Positions 35,120 through 44,212 of a DNA stretch of 64,000 bases are shown here, piece after piece. Both the position numbers and the translations under genes were made by a program. The notes below the pieces were generated by a model. That model had not been told where the DNA came from. It worked only from the letters and a program-made list of their open reading frames with translations, and searched no databases. The stretch lies in contig JAFRLH010000015.1 of the NCBI GenBank assembly GCA_017431345.1, positions 62,001 to 126,000 of the forward strand. The letters are read 5' to 3'. Positions within the stretch are counted from its first letter, which is position 1. Each line of letters opens with the position of its first letter. The stretch comes from Lachnospiraceae bacterium. Lineage in GTDB: Bacteria > Bacillota > Clostridia > Lachnospirales > Lachnospiraceae.

Positions 35120-36502
35120 TCAGTAAGTATCTTCTGCCGTGAACGTGCCCTCCCCTTTCAGATAACAATCATAAAACTGCAGGATAAGTCTGTTGACGAT
35201 CGTCATCGTTTCTGCATTATCCCGCTCACCGCTGCCAAGCAAGTCTCCCAGGAATGGAGACAGAAGAGGCAGATCGGTAAAATCCATGTGCCGGGTATCA
35301 CGTATTGTGGTGGAGAAACCTGCAGCTGCATGCTGCATCAGTTCATCGTTGGGATACCGGCGGCCTTTTGCGCGGTATTCCTCCATCCCGGCTGCCAGCT
35401 CGTTATAGGTATCCCAGTTTACAAATTCAAGCACCGGCACTTCATAAGGCTGCTCATTGACGGTAAGCATACCGTCTTCCACACCAGTGTATTCCGAAAG
35501 CATCGTACCGTCAATGTCAATGACAGCAGCGATATCATCCCGTTGACGGCCGAGCGCTATGCTCGTGGCGCCGCCCATAGAGTGCCCCATCAGGCCAATG
35601 CTGGTAAGATCCGCCCTGTTCAGAATGGCGGAGATGGTATCACCGGCATTGCCCGTCAGGAACCAGTTGTCATTGATTGCCTTTTCCTGACCGGCGCGCT
35701 TCAGTTCATCCAGCACAAAGCCCATATCCGCCGTACGCAGATCCATCCACTCCCGGTAAATATCCAGCTGCTTTTCTGCATTGCCATCCATGGGCTCTCC
35801 GCTCATCTGCAATGCTGTATTTAAAAAGCCCTGATCCACCAGGACCATTTTTCCGTCTGTATCCTCTGCAAAGAATGCGTGATGCGGATGATCCAGCGCC
35901 GCGACCACATATCCATTGCTTGCAAGCTCCATGTATGTGGAAGTGTTGCTCTGATAAAATCCGAATGCGCCGTGGGAAAATACAAGCAACGGAAACTTCC
36001 CGGTATCATTTTCCATATCTTCCGGATAGTAGAAATGGACCGGCACTTCCCGAAAACTGCCATCCGTTTCAAATGGATCTGTCCGGGATCTGTCGATCAG
36101 GATTGCGGAAGTCTCTCCGATTTGATATTTCCCGGATACCGGCAGGCCTTTATAACCCGTAAACAGGAAAGCCGGAAGCAGAAAAATACCAATCGCTATA
36201 ATACACAGCACGCAGGAAACGACGGCTCCTGCCGGTTTCTTTATCCCATGAACCTTTTCCCCTCTGATCAGCAGAACAAGTGCCGAAACAGCGAGAAGGA
36301 TCAGAAGAAAACCAAGTCCCGGAACAAAACGCCATCTCTGTCCAAAGGGAAGCAGGAATGCAATTCCTGCAGCCAGGACCTGAACCGCATGAATCAGCAC
36401 ACGGTTCTTACAGAATACACTCTTCTCTTTCCCTTTTGTGCAGGTCAGCACTGCGAGAACGATCTCCAGCCCGGCCAGAATTAAAAATACAATGAAACCC
36501 AT
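35120..36502 (-). CDS. membrane-anchored alpha/beta hydrolase
   Basis: This protein of about 460 residues has three N-terminal membrane helices (about 1-110) and a lipase/PAF-acetylhydrolase-like domain. The domain shows VFSHG oxyanion region, nucleophile GHSMGG and a C-terminal histidine in TRHMDF. The domain faces outside if the third helix exits. The ATG at 36502 has AAGG eight bases upstream; a GTG nine bases earlier is also in frame. It heads an operon with LytTR and DUF3021, so its level may be autoregulated. Confidence 0.85.
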   Translation of the reverse strand: MGFIVFLILAGLEIVLAVLTCTKGKEKSVFCKNRVLIHAVQVLAAGIAFLLPFGQRWRFVPGLGFLLILLAVSALVLLIRGEKVHGIKKPAGAVVSCVLCIIAIGIFLLPAFLFTGYKGLPVSGKYQIGETSAILIDRSRTDPFETDGSFREVPVHFYYPEDMENDTGKFPLLVFSHGAFGFYQSNTSTYMELASNGYVVAALDHPHHAFFAEDTDGKMVLVDQGFLNTALQMSGEPMDGNAEKQLDIYREWMDLRTADMGFVLDELKRAGQEKAINDNWFLTGNAGDTISAILNRADLTSIGLMGHSMGGATSIALGRQRDDIAAVIDIDGTMLSEYTGVEDGMLTVNEQPYEVPVLEFVNWDTYNELAAGMEEYRAKGRRYPNDELMQHAAAGFSTTIRDTRHMDFTDLPLLSPFLGDLLGSGERDNAETMTIVNRLILQFYDCYLKGEGTFTAEDTY

Positions 36503-36623
36503 TTCCGTCACCTTTCTTTTCTATGATGGTTCCATTGTATCCGACGAAACATATCTTTCAAGCGTTCAGACGGTAAGATGCATAATAACGTGACAAGATG
36601 CACAGGAACCTGCTTTGATAAAA

Positions 36624-36677
36624 CAGGAACAGCTTCCCCTTCGGATCCTATTGATTCTCCGGTATGGAAGCTGTCCT
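36624..36677 (-). terminator. terminator of the 36696 gene
   Basis: Bases 36625-36637 and 36666-36677 pair over twelve positions with one bulge (AGGaACAGCTTCC with GGAAGCTGTCCT). On the minus strand TGTTTTATC follows. Confidence 0.6.
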
Positions 36678-36695
36678 GCTTTTAAAGAAATATTT

Positions 36696-37121
36696 TTAAT
36701 TCTGTCTGCTGTATTGTTTCAGTGTTCTGACCAGGTCCTCCACACGCCGGATCGCATCGTCTACCTGCTCTTTCGCTTTCGCGATCCTGCTCTGCACCAG
36801 AACATCGACCAGAAAGCTGTCAAAGAAGAAATCGGCAAACGTCAGGAAGCCGTCCATATCAAATCCGGACTGCACGTGATCGACATCCTGCAGTTCCCTG
36901 CTGAAGGACTGCAGCGCGTTCCTGGCGCTGGTCATGGCCCGCTTCGCTTCATCGATCCGGCTGTGCTTCATGAAACCGGAAATGAGTCCGCCGCCGAACA
37001 TGTCGAGCAGCCCCCAGTTCCCGGCGCTGTTCAGTTTATCTTTTGCTTCATACAGGCAGGAGAGCGCATACTCTCCCGCATCAATTGCTTCACGAATTTC
37101 CTGTTCTCTGCTTTTATACAA
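36696..37121 (-). CDS. hypothetical helical protein
   Basis: This 141-residue, mostly helical cytoplasmic protein starts with TTG (MYKSREQEIREAI), eight bases after GGAG. It has a glycine-rich turn (DMFGGGLISGF) in the middle, and long amphipathic helices at each end suggest a coiled-coil dimer. I have seen similar uncharacterised proteins in Clostridia but cannot name the family. It is transcribed alone with its own terminator. Confidence 0.7.
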   Translation of the reverse strand: MYKSREQEIREAIDAGEYALSCLYEAKDKLNSAGNWGLLDMFGGGLISGFMKHSRIDEAKRAMTSARNALQSFSRELQDVDHVQSGFDMDGFLTFADFFFDSFLVDVLVQSRIAKAKEQVDDAIRRVEDLVRTLKQYSRQN

Positions 37122-37266
37122 TGTAGTACTCCTTCAGTATGTTTTCGGGTTTCTGACGATGATCCCGAAAATTTATCCTGTCCATCCTTTGGCAGCGATC
37201 CATTCTGCATGATTACGTTTTTTATTTTATCATATACTGCCTCTAAAATACATAATGATCTCAAAT

Positions 37267-37308
37267 AAAACAGTTCCCCGCTGCCATCTGACAGTGAGGA
37301 ACTGTTTT
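37267..37308 (-). terminator. terminator of the OYE/SDR operon
   Basis: AAAACAGTTCC (37267-37277) pairs perfectly with GGAACTGTTTT (37298-37308), leaving a 20-base partly paired loop. It lies 27 bases after the SDR stop. Confidence 0.75.
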
Positions 37309-37334
37309 CGTAATTCTGCCCGGCTGCCGATGCC

Positions 37335-38528
37335 TTACCTGGCCATGATATCCGCAGCTTTCATCATGATCAGTTCAGGGTCCGGTCCTTTCCCGTGGGA
37401 AGCGCCGCCATCCAGGATAAATTCCAGTCCTGTTACAAATTTGGCTTCATCGGAGCAAAGGAAGGTTACCGCATGAGCAGTCTCTTCCACCGTTTTTCTG
37501 CCGCCCTTAAGCATAACAGCAAGATCCCCGATCTTATCTGCTGCTTCAGCACTGATACCGCCCATTAATCCCTGCAGATCGCTGATGCCCATCACACTTC
37601 TTACCGGACCGAGGACCAGTGTATTGATACGGACGCCCATAGGTGCGTAGTATCTTGCACTGATATCTCCCCATTTATTCATACCTGCCTTGGAAAGCGC
37701 ATACATGGCAAATCCCAGATTGATGCCTGTTCCGTTCTGTTTGCTGGCAATCGAAGAAACATTCACGATGGAACCACCGCTCTCCTGTGCTGCCATAATC
37801 GGCGCGCATTCCAGCGTACACCATACACAGCCTACCATGTCAACATCGATCAGGCGGTTTACGGCTTCCAGGGTAGCTGTATTGGCCTGCTGATCAAATT
37901 CAAGGCTGACGCCGACGTTATAGACCATAATATCCACGCTGCCGAACTTTTCCTTTGTTGCTTTGAACAGGCCTTCGCACTGCGCTCTGTCTACCACATC
38001 CAGTTCATACGCCCAGGCTTTTCCGCCCTCGCTTTCAATCATATCAACCGTCGCCTGCGCACGCTCAAGATGCCTTGCCGCGACGACTACCGTGGCACCG
38101 TGTCTTGCCAGATCAAGACAGATCATACGGCCATTGCCGATCCCGGGACCCGGTTTCTGGCCGCCGCCGACAACAACGGCCACTTTACCGGCCATGTTGT
38201 GCTCAATACCGCCGGTTTTCGGTGCGGGAACAGTTGCTGCAGCGGGTTCCGGTTCCTTCTCAGCAGCCGGCTCTTCGGCAGGCGCCGCTTCACACACCGC
38301 TTCTTCAGACGGTCCCTCACCGAGTGCCTGCAGTTCTGCATCCAGCGCTTCCGTCTTCTCTTTGGTCATGCCGCTCTGCGGGAATCCGCAGATCTGACTG
38401 AGCTTCATGGAATAGGCGATTTTCAGCATCGGACTTTCCGCAGCACCCGGGAAATACTTATCCATGATCTTCGCTACTGCAGCATCAGCCATTACATCCT
38501 TCAATGTACTCTTGATTGAGAATCCCAT
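37335..38528 (-). CDS. SDR oxidoreductase with N-terminal helical domain
   Basis: This 397-residue protein has a small helical domain at residues 1-70. It resembles the helical tail found at the C-terminus of some glycoside hydrolases and esterases (pattern KYFPG..SPML..SLKQI-like, here MKLSQICGFPQ). An Ala/Glu/Pro-rich linker (about 75-107) follows, then a classical SDR domain. The SDR has a glycine-rich NAD(P) site VVGGGQKPGPGIG, Ser in NVSSIASK and YxxxK in YALSKAG. It follows the OYE gene by 17 bases and probably acts on the same pathway. The substrate is unknown; steroids, bile acids or unsaturated acids are possibilities. Confidence 0.87.
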   Translation of the reverse strand: MGFSIKSTLKDVMADAAVAKIMDKYFPGAAESPMLKIAYSMKLSQICGFPQSGMTKEKTEALDAELQALGEGPSEEAVCEAAPAEEPAAEKEPEPAAATVPAPKTGGIEHNMAGKVAVVVGGGQKPGPGIGNGRMICLDLARHGATVVVAARHLERAQATVDMIESEGGKAWAYELDVVDRAQCEGLFKATKEKFGSVDIMVYNVGVSLEFDQQANTATLEAVNRLIDVDMVGCVWCTLECAPIMAAQESGGSIVNVSSIASKQNGTGINLGFAMYALSKAGMNKWGDISARYYAPMGVRINTLVLGPVRSVMGISDLQGLMGGISAEAADKIGDLAVMLKGGRKTVEETAHAVTFLCSDEAKFVTGLEFILDGGASHGKGPDPELIMMKAADIMAR

Positions 38529-38545
38529 TTCTTTTCCTCCTTTAA

Positions 38546-40510
38546 TCAGATTCTGTTTCCGATCACAAAACCTTCTTCAATTGCGTTATGAATGATACGC
38601 GGTTCTTTGCTGTCTCCGATATTATAGATTTCCGGCACCTGTCCTTTCAGTTCCCGGTACAGCTCCGTATTCTTTTTATAACCTCTGCAGAGCAGAATGC
38701 TGTCACATTCTATTTCGACAGGATCCTCTTCCCCGATCTCCCGGAATATGGCGCTGTGATCGGTCGCTTCCTGATAGATCACCATCAGTTTCAGTTCAAT
38801 ATCATATTCTGTCATCAGCGAAAGAAGTCTCATTTTCTGCGGAACGCTGTTCTCATCAGCCAGGTCCATGGGCCCCATGGTCCCGCCTCGTGTCGTTGCA
38901 ATAATGGGATGCTTGCCTTTCTTTGCCAGACTGAGCGCAATCTCACAGGCTACAAATCCTCCGCCGACGATCACGACCCTGTCTCCGACATCCTGCATGC
39001 CCGAACAGTAATCCCAGACCGAACGGACGATCGGTGAGTACATCTCCGTTTTCTTTGATACGACCGGTGAAGTACCGGCTGCGACAATGACTGCATCGTA
39101 GTTTCCGGCAAGCACTTTTTCGGCGGTTGCTTCCTCGTTTATCACCGTGATGCCGGGTTTGGTCATCTGCACGCAGTAATAAGCGATCAGGTTCTTAATA
39201 TCTCCCTTCAGTTCATCATCAAAAGCTGCCTCATGCATCGTTCCCCCGAGTTTTCTCTTTTCATACAGCGTTACCGAATGGCCGCGAAGTGACGCCACTC
39301 TGGCCGCCTCCATCCCTGCAGGGCCGCCGCCGATGATACAGATCCTCTTTTTCTTCTCCGCCGGTTCTATTTTCCGGATCGCTGTAAGATTGCATCTGGG
39401 ATTAACGGAGCATCGGAGTCCTACCGCATAATCAAGCTTATCCTGGTAGCCTGTACATCCCATAAGGCACCGGATACAGGGAACGATATCCTCCGGCCGG
39501 CCTTCCTTTACCTTTTTCGCCCAGTACGGATCCGCCAGCGTCGGTCTTCCCAGGCCGATAAAATCGCACACACCGTCTGCCAGGGCTTTTTCGGCAATAT
39601 CCGGGGTGGTAAATCCGCCATCCAGAATAATCGATATCTTTATACCGGCATCTTTCATGGCTTTCGCGATCCCGATAAAATCCCCCCGCGGATCGTACTG
39701 TCCGTTGATCACCCGAATATTCCGGTTGGAGCCACCGACCACATGCAGTGCCTTGACACCGGCCTGCTCCAGCAGTTTTGCCTGAATAACGCCATCCTCC
39801 AGGCTCAGACTGTTCTCATCATAGTCACATCCTGTCACTCTGGCGATGATCGGGAAGTTCCTTCCGCATCTCTCCTTTACTGCTTCCACAATCTCGATCA
39901 TATAGCGGATCCGGTTTTCTGCGGAACCGCCGTATTCGTCGGTACGCCGGTTATAGTAAGAGGAGCAGAACATGCTGAGCAGATGATCTATGGCGCCATG
40001 GATCTGCACGCCGTCAAAGCTGGCCATTTTGGCCCGGAAAGAGCACTCGGCAAAATCTTCCTTTATCTGTTCCATCTCTTCTCTTGTGATGCCCCGGATG
40101 GGAAACGGCATAATGCCTCCCATCATTTCAGTCATTTCCGAAGGCCCGAGCGATTCGACACCGTGAAGCTGCACCTGATGACCGATGTGGCAGAGTTGCA
40201 GAACAATTTTGGCGCCCTGATCGTGAACAGATGTAACCAGCCTTGCCCATCCTGTAACATGCTCATTACTCCAGATCCCCAGCTGATTGGTCTCTGCCTT
40301 GCTCAGGATCGTGTCGATATAGGTTCCCTCCACGATGATCAGTCCAATGCCGCCTTTTGCTTCCTCCGTATAGAAGTCGATCGGCACCTGTGTGACAAAG
40401 CCATCATGTGTCCCGTTCATGGTTCCCATCGGTGCAGAAACAATACGGTTATTCAGCTCAATATTTCCGATTTTTCCCGGTTTCAGCAATCCGGGAAATT
40501 GTACACTCAC
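38546..40510 (-). CDS. Old Yellow Enzyme-family FMN/FAD/4Fe-4S reductase
   Basis: This 654-residue enzyme has the layout of 2,4-dienoyl-CoA reductase, enoate reductase and BaiCD/BaiH. An FMN TIM barrel (about 5-335) has HIGHQ at 108-112 and IHGAIDHLL at 170-178. A 4Fe-4S site is C345, C348, C352 and C367, followed by FAD and NAD(P) domains with GGGPAG (394-399) and VIVGGG. It should pass electrons from NAD(P)H to reduce an activated C=C bond. GTG start. The SDR gene follows immediately and the LysR gene at 40673 is upstream. Confidence 0.92.
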   Translation of the reverse strand: MSVQFPGLLKPGKIGNIELNNRIVSAPMGTMNGTHDGFVTQVPIDFYTEEAKGGIGLIIVEGTYIDTILSKAETNQLGIWSNEHVTGWARLVTSVHDQGAKIVLQLCHIGHQVQLHGVESLGPSEMTEMMGGIMPFPIRGITREEMEQIKEDFAECSFRAKMASFDGVQIHGAIDHLLSMFCSSYYNRRTDEYGGSAENRIRYMIEIVEAVKERCGRNFPIIARVTGCDYDENSLSLEDGVIQAKLLEQAGVKALHVVGGSNRNIRVINGQYDPRGDFIGIAKAMKDAGIKISIILDGGFTTPDIAEKALADGVCDFIGLGRPTLADPYWAKKVKEGRPEDIVPCIRCLMGCTGYQDKLDYAVGLRCSVNPRCNLTAIRKIEPAEKKKRICIIGGGPAGMEAARVASLRGHSVTLYEKRKLGGTMHEAAFDDELKGDIKNLIAYYCVQMTKPGITVINEEATAEKVLAGNYDAVIVAAGTSPVVSKKTEMYSPIVRSVWDYCSGMQDVGDRVVIVGGGFVACEIALSLAKKGKHPIIATTRGGTMGPMDLADENSVPQKMRLLSLMTEYDIELKLMVIYQEATDHSAIFREIGEEDPVEIECDSILLCRGYKKNTELYRELKGQVPEIYNIGDSKEPRIIHNAIEEGFVIGNRI

Positions 40511-40539
40511 AGAATCACCCCTTCCTTTGTTCGTAAATA

Positions 40540-40554
40540 ATTGCCAATTTCAAT
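40540..40554. promoter_or_regulatory. LysR-type box candidate before the OYE gene
   Basis: ATTG (40540-40543) and CAAT (40551-40554) form a dyad with the spacing of a LysR T-N11-A site, 30 bases before the OYE start. The LysR gene next door is the likely regulator. Confidence 0.35.
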
Positions 40555-40608
40555 ATAAAGCAACAACATATTCTGAGGAAGGACCTATTAGTGCATTCTC
40601 TCCGCACT

Positions 40609-40635
40609 AAAAATGCGCACTGCAGAGAGTGCGCA
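40609..40635 (-). terminator. terminator of the LysR gene
   Basis: TGCGCACT (40614-40621) pairs perfectly with AGTGCGCA (40628-40635). On the minus strand TTTTT follows. It lies 38 bases after the LysR stop. Confidence 0.75.
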
Positions 40636-40672
40636 TCATACCGGAGCAAAAACTCCTTTCAGGAACCATCTT

Positions 40673-41572
40673 TTATTGGCAGGCTGCCTGAGCGATCATG
40701 GACAGTTTATTGGCCCTGGTTATTATTTTTTCGGTTGCTTTCTGGGAAAAATAGATTCCGAAAGGCACATGGAACCCGCCGTCAAGCGGAAGAAATGTCA
40801 GGAACGGATAGATATCCTTCCAGTCTTCTGTCAGCAGAAAAACCACATTCTTATCCAGATAATTACAGAACAGCCTTGGGGTATAGCTGTCTATTTCCAG
40901 CACCTCACTGTCAGGGCAGATTTCTGCGATCCTCTGATGAAGTTCCTGCCATGCTCCGGAAAGAGAACGGTTCGGAATAACAAGCGCCCTGCCATTCAGA
41001 TCTTTCATGGAAACACGTTCTTTTTCCGCGAGGGGATGCTGGTTCTGCACTGCGCAGCAGATCGGCAGGTCATCAATGAGTTCACAGCAAATATTGTATT
41101 TTTCCGCCATGGCAGAGTCATAAATATCCACCGCAACATCCAGATCTGTTCCGATCGCGCTCAGCATGTTATGGAGGCCGTCCGCCCGCGTCGGATAAAA
41201 CAGGGAGGAATAGCTGATGCCGAAGAACTGCTCTCTGGCATCAAATTTCCTTGCCAGAAGGAACTCATCCGCATAATGCTCCATCATACCGATCCGCATG
41301 AACTCGCTGTCATCATAGCGGATCTGTTCTATTCTGGCCAGCGCCGCTTCATATTCCTGCACGATCCTGCAGGCGTCTTTATAAAAGCTGACGCCGGCCC
41401 TTGTCATCCGTACCCCTTTAGTAGTTCTCTGGAAAAGTGCACACCCAACCTGATCTTCTATATAATCGATTCTCTTCTTAACGGCATTAGGGGAGAGAAA
41501 AAGGTGATCTGCGGCTTTGGAAAAACTTCCGTCATCTGCCACGCAGATAAATGTCCTGATATTCGTGATCAC
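40673..41572 (-). CDS. LysR-family transcriptional regulator
   Basis: This 299-residue regulator has an N-terminal winged helix (about 1-60, with DDGSFSKAADHLFLSPNAVKKRI) and a periplasmic-binding-like effector domain. GTG start nine bases after AAGGAAGG. It lies directly upstream of the OYE/SDR operon on the same strand and is separated by its own terminator, so it probably senses that pathway's substrate. Confidence 0.9.
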   Translation of the reverse strand: MITNIRTFICVADDGSFSKAADHLFLSPNAVKKRIDYIEDQVGCALFQRTTKGVRMTRAGVSFYKDACRIVQEYEAALARIEQIRYDDSEFMRIGMMEHYADEFLLARKFDAREQFFGISYSSLFYPTRADGLHNMLSAIGTDLDVAVDIYDSAMAEKYNICCELIDDLPICCAVQNQHPLAEKERVSMKDLNGRALVIPNRSLSGAWQELHQRIAEICPDSEVLEIDSYTPRLFCNYLDKNVVFLLTEDWKDIYPFLTFLPLDGGFHVPFGIYFSQKATEKIITRANKLSMIAQAACQ

Positions 41573-41642
41573 GATGCATCACCTTCCTTTTCCAAATCTG
41601 TATTTTGGCAGAGATTCAATGCTGCACCTGCGCAGACGCACC

Positions 41643-42551
41643 TTACTTTTTTATTTTTACCTTCTTCCCGATGCCTTTCTTCTTCAGGAATTTTTTATAA
41701 GCAGCCAACTTCTTTTTCGGGACCTTGAATACCGCTTTCTTATAGATCCCTTTGAATGCGTTTTTACCGACTTTCCCGGAAGTCAGCTTAGTGGTCTTGA
41801 TCGTGATCTTTTTCAGTTTTGCGCAATTCAGGAACGCCTTTTTGCCTATTCTTTTCACCTTCGAATACAGCGTAATTTTGTTCAGACTCCTGCATCCGCT
41901 GAATGCGGCTTCACCAATCGATACCAGCGCCTTTCCGCCGGTAATCGTTTTGAGTTTTCTGCAGTTCAGGAAGGCGTTTTTTTCGATTACAGAAACATTT
42001 TCGCCGATCACAACGGTCTTCAGTTTCTTCATGTCTTTGAAAGCCTCTGCATAAACCGATGTAACCGGAATACGTTTTCCGTTATATGTGATCGCTGCCG
42101 GAATCGTTATCTTTGTCAAATTCTCATTCTTGCGGTAAAAGAAGGATGCTTTGCCGTTTCTCACCGCGTATACCAGATCGCCCTTCAGGACATAATCCGT
42201 GTCTGCTGTATTGTTGTTTGTTTCCTCATTGGATTCATGTTTTTCAAGCCTGTACCGCCACTCGCACTGATCAAAACTCGTACGGAGATAGATCGCTATC
42301 TCATCTCCTTCGCTGTAGCCGCCGCTGCTCATATAACGGGAGACGACAGTCTCCCTGTCACTGAAACCGCCTGTTGTATAATTGCCCCACGAAAGTGCAT
42401 TATAATCATCCGGCATCATGGAATAACCGGCATTTAGTGTTGCATCCCGGTCAAGGCCGGGTTCAGCAACGATTATATCGCAGCTTTCGTAGATCCCGCG
42501 GCCGCGGTCGTTCCGCTGTACATCTCCATACAGTTTAAACTTTAATGACAA
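41643..42551 (-). CDS. BspA-like leucine-rich repeat protein, C-terminal part of a frameshifted gene
   Basis: This 302-codon frame opens with TTG and has no SD or signal peptide. It holds an N-terminal unknown domain (about 1-105), then LRR_5 repeats (about 150-265, with KNAFLNCRKLKTI and EAAFSGCRSLNKI) and a Lys-rich tail like that of the 10504 gene. Its reading continues upstream of the TTG into the sequence overlapping the signal-peptide frame at 42542-42802. A one-base shift near 42560-42600 would join them into one secreted protein of about 390 residues. So it is a broken gene, a phase-variable one or a sequencing error. Confidence 0.75.
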   Translation of the reverse strand: MSLKFKLYGDVQRNDRGRGIYESCDIIVAEPGLDRDATLNAGYSMMPDDYNALSWGNYTTGGFSDRETVVSRYMSSGGYSEGDEIAIYLRTSFDQCEWRYRLEKHESNEETNNNTADTDYVLKGDLVYAVRNGKASFFYRKNENLTKITIPAAITYNGKRIPVTSVYAEAFKDMKKLKTVVIGENVSVIEKNAFLNCRKLKTITGGKALVSIGEAAFSGCRSLNKITLYSKVKRIGKKAFLNCAKLKKITIKTTKLTSGKVGKNAFKGIYKKAVFKVPKKKLAAYKKFLKKKGIGKKVKIKK

Positions 42552-42802
42552 TTCCTGATCTGCCGGAATGATTCCGGAGGAATCTCCAGCGAAACGTAAA
42601 CATCCGCATAATTGGTCTCACCGTCAGCATGACTGGAATTGATATTATTATGCATGATCTGACAGCCATTCTCCTGTGTGCCGATCGTATAACTGGACGT
42701 ACGTTTCCATGTATAGGTTGTCTCAGCGTGAACAGCAGATACGGGGAAATACAGTATCAGAAGCATAAATGTTGCCAGAAACAGGAATTTGTACTTCTTC
42801 AT
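42542..42802 (-). CDS. signal-peptide part of the frameshifted BspA-like gene
   Basis: This 86-codon frame starts with ATG behind GGAGG. It encodes a signal peptide (about 1-26) and 60 residues of a beta-rich domain (TYTWKRTSSYTIGTQ). It then runs out of frame near SLEIPPESF and stops inside the next frame. The downstream frame carries the rest of the expected domain and the LRRs. Alone it would give a short useless secreted fragment. Confidence 0.7.
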   Translation of the reverse strand: MKKYKFLFLATFMLLILYFPVSAVHAETTYTWKRTSSYTIGTQENGCQIMHNNINSSHADGETNYADVYVSLEIPPESFRQIRNCH

Positions 42803-42880
42803 GATGGTCCCTCCTTCCATTATGACAGATTACAAGTTTCTGAAGACAAATCGCTATATCAATGGAATAGTACCATAGCT

Positions 42881-43486
42881 TCATTCTGCAAGGCAATGGA
42901 TTTTTTCAAAAAGAGCTAAATTTGTGCCAAGCCCTAATCCTCCGGCAAGATAATCTCTCAGCACCTGCATGCCCACTGACGGGACGCAGAAACGATTCCT
43001 GCAAGTCTGTATTTCCCGGTATACCTCTTCCAGATCGAACCATCTGACTTCCTCAACCTCGCTTGCCTGCAATGTAAGATCTTCAATCTCTACCGGTTTC
43101 TGATAAACATAGACCCTGGCCACTTCATTATCCCGGAACCGCTTTCCGTGAAAGTTCTTATCATACTGAATCCGGAACATTCCGGCATAAGACAGTTCCT
43201 GCGGCTGCGCGATGATGCCGAGTTCTTCCGCCAGTTCCCTGAGTGCAGACGGCAATGATTCTTCCCCCGCCGGTATGTGTCCTGCAGACGAAGTGTCATA
43301 TAATCCGGGAAAAGAATCTTTCTCCATGCTCCTTTTCTGCAGCAGGATATCATAACCGGTGTCTTTCTTTCTCACCACCCATACATGCGCTGTTCTATGC
43401 AGAATACCATCTCTGTGCGCAATCTCCCTGCTGACCGTTTCCCCTGTGGGAAATCCCTCTTCATTACAAATATCCAATAATTCCAT
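42881..43486 (-). CDS. NUDIX hydrolase
   Basis: This 201-residue protein has a complete Nudix box from GHIPAGEE through ALRELAEELGI (about 69-91). The N-terminus ELLDICNEEGFPTGE and its length resemble the isopentenyl-diphosphate-isomerase-like/YfcD subgroup. The enzyme should hydrolyse a nucleoside diphosphate derivative with Mg2+. The substrate cannot be told. It is a single gene. Confidence 0.92.
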   Translation of the reverse strand: MELLDICNEEGFPTGETVSREIAHRDGILHRTAHVWVVRKKDTGYDILLQKRSMEKDSFPGLYDTSSAGHIPAGEESLPSALRELAEELGIIAQPQELSYAGMFRIQYDKNFHGKRFRDNEVARVYVYQKPVEIEDLTLQASEVEEVRWFDLEEVYREIQTCRNRFCVPSVGMQVLRDYLAGGLGLGTNLALFEKIHCLAE

Positions 43487-43528
43487 TTTTACACTCTTCT
43501 CCAGTATGTCCGGCTTTTCCCGGCGGTC

Positions 43529-44134
43529 TTAATCCTTCTGAAAGATCCTGACAAATCCGCCCTTCCTTTTCCTGCCGGTATCCCAAAGATATCTCAGATC
43601 CATCCATATTTTCCTGCCATAGGATACGACACTGACCAGAAATGTACCGTCAGAATCATCATATCCGTTCAGCAGGAACCAGTGCCACATATAGTCATCC
43701 AGTTCCTTGTCTTTGTGCAGCAGCATCAGATAGGGGACCGGAAATCCTCTGTCAATCTGATCTTTCACCAGTTCCACAGCTTTCTCAACATCCTCATTCC
43801 CGGATATATTTTCCATCCCCAGCGAATGGACCCCTATATCGTTCAGATATTCATTGAATCCGTCCACATAGATGGAAGTCTTGTGGATCCCTGTCATACG
43901 GGGACTTAAGTATTTCTTCATCTGCATGCCGAATTCCAGATATTGTTCCAGCGAAACAGTTTCCGGATCAAAAGGACAGAGACGTTTCATATCTTTATAT
44001 TTTGCCAGACAGATACACAGATCGCATGCTGTGACTGCTCCGCATCCCCCGATCTTCATCCAGGAATCAGAGAACCACTCCTGATTTCCTCCTATGCTCC
44101 CATCGATCAGAAAATGATCCAGTTCTTTTTTCAT
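43529..44134 (-). CDS. putative papain-like cysteine peptidase fold protein
   Basis: This 201-residue protein has GGNQEWF and KIGGCGAVTACD near its start (the Cys after two Gly is a candidate nucleophile) and WHWFLLNGYDD later, which would supply the His. This spacing fits a papain-like/C39-like fold. No signal peptide is seen, so it would act in the cytoplasm. Such proteins are common in Clostridia and uncharacterised. SD GAAGGA. Confidence 0.68.
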   Translation of the reverse strand: MKKELDHFLIDGSIGGNQEWFSDSWMKIGGCGAVTACDLCICLAKYKDMKRLCPFDPETVSLEQYLEFGMQMKKYLSPRMTGIHKTSIYVDGFNEYLNDIGVHSLGMENISGNEDVEKAVELVKDQIDRGFPVPYLMLLHKDKELDDYMWHWFLLNGYDDSDGTFLVSVVSYGRKIWMDLRYLWDTGRKRKGGFVRIFQKD

Positions 44135-44212
44135 TGTTTATCCTTCTTAAGCCTGTGCTTCCCCGCTGTAAATATCCGATATTTTCAATTTCAAATTATA
44201 AACCGTTACCTC

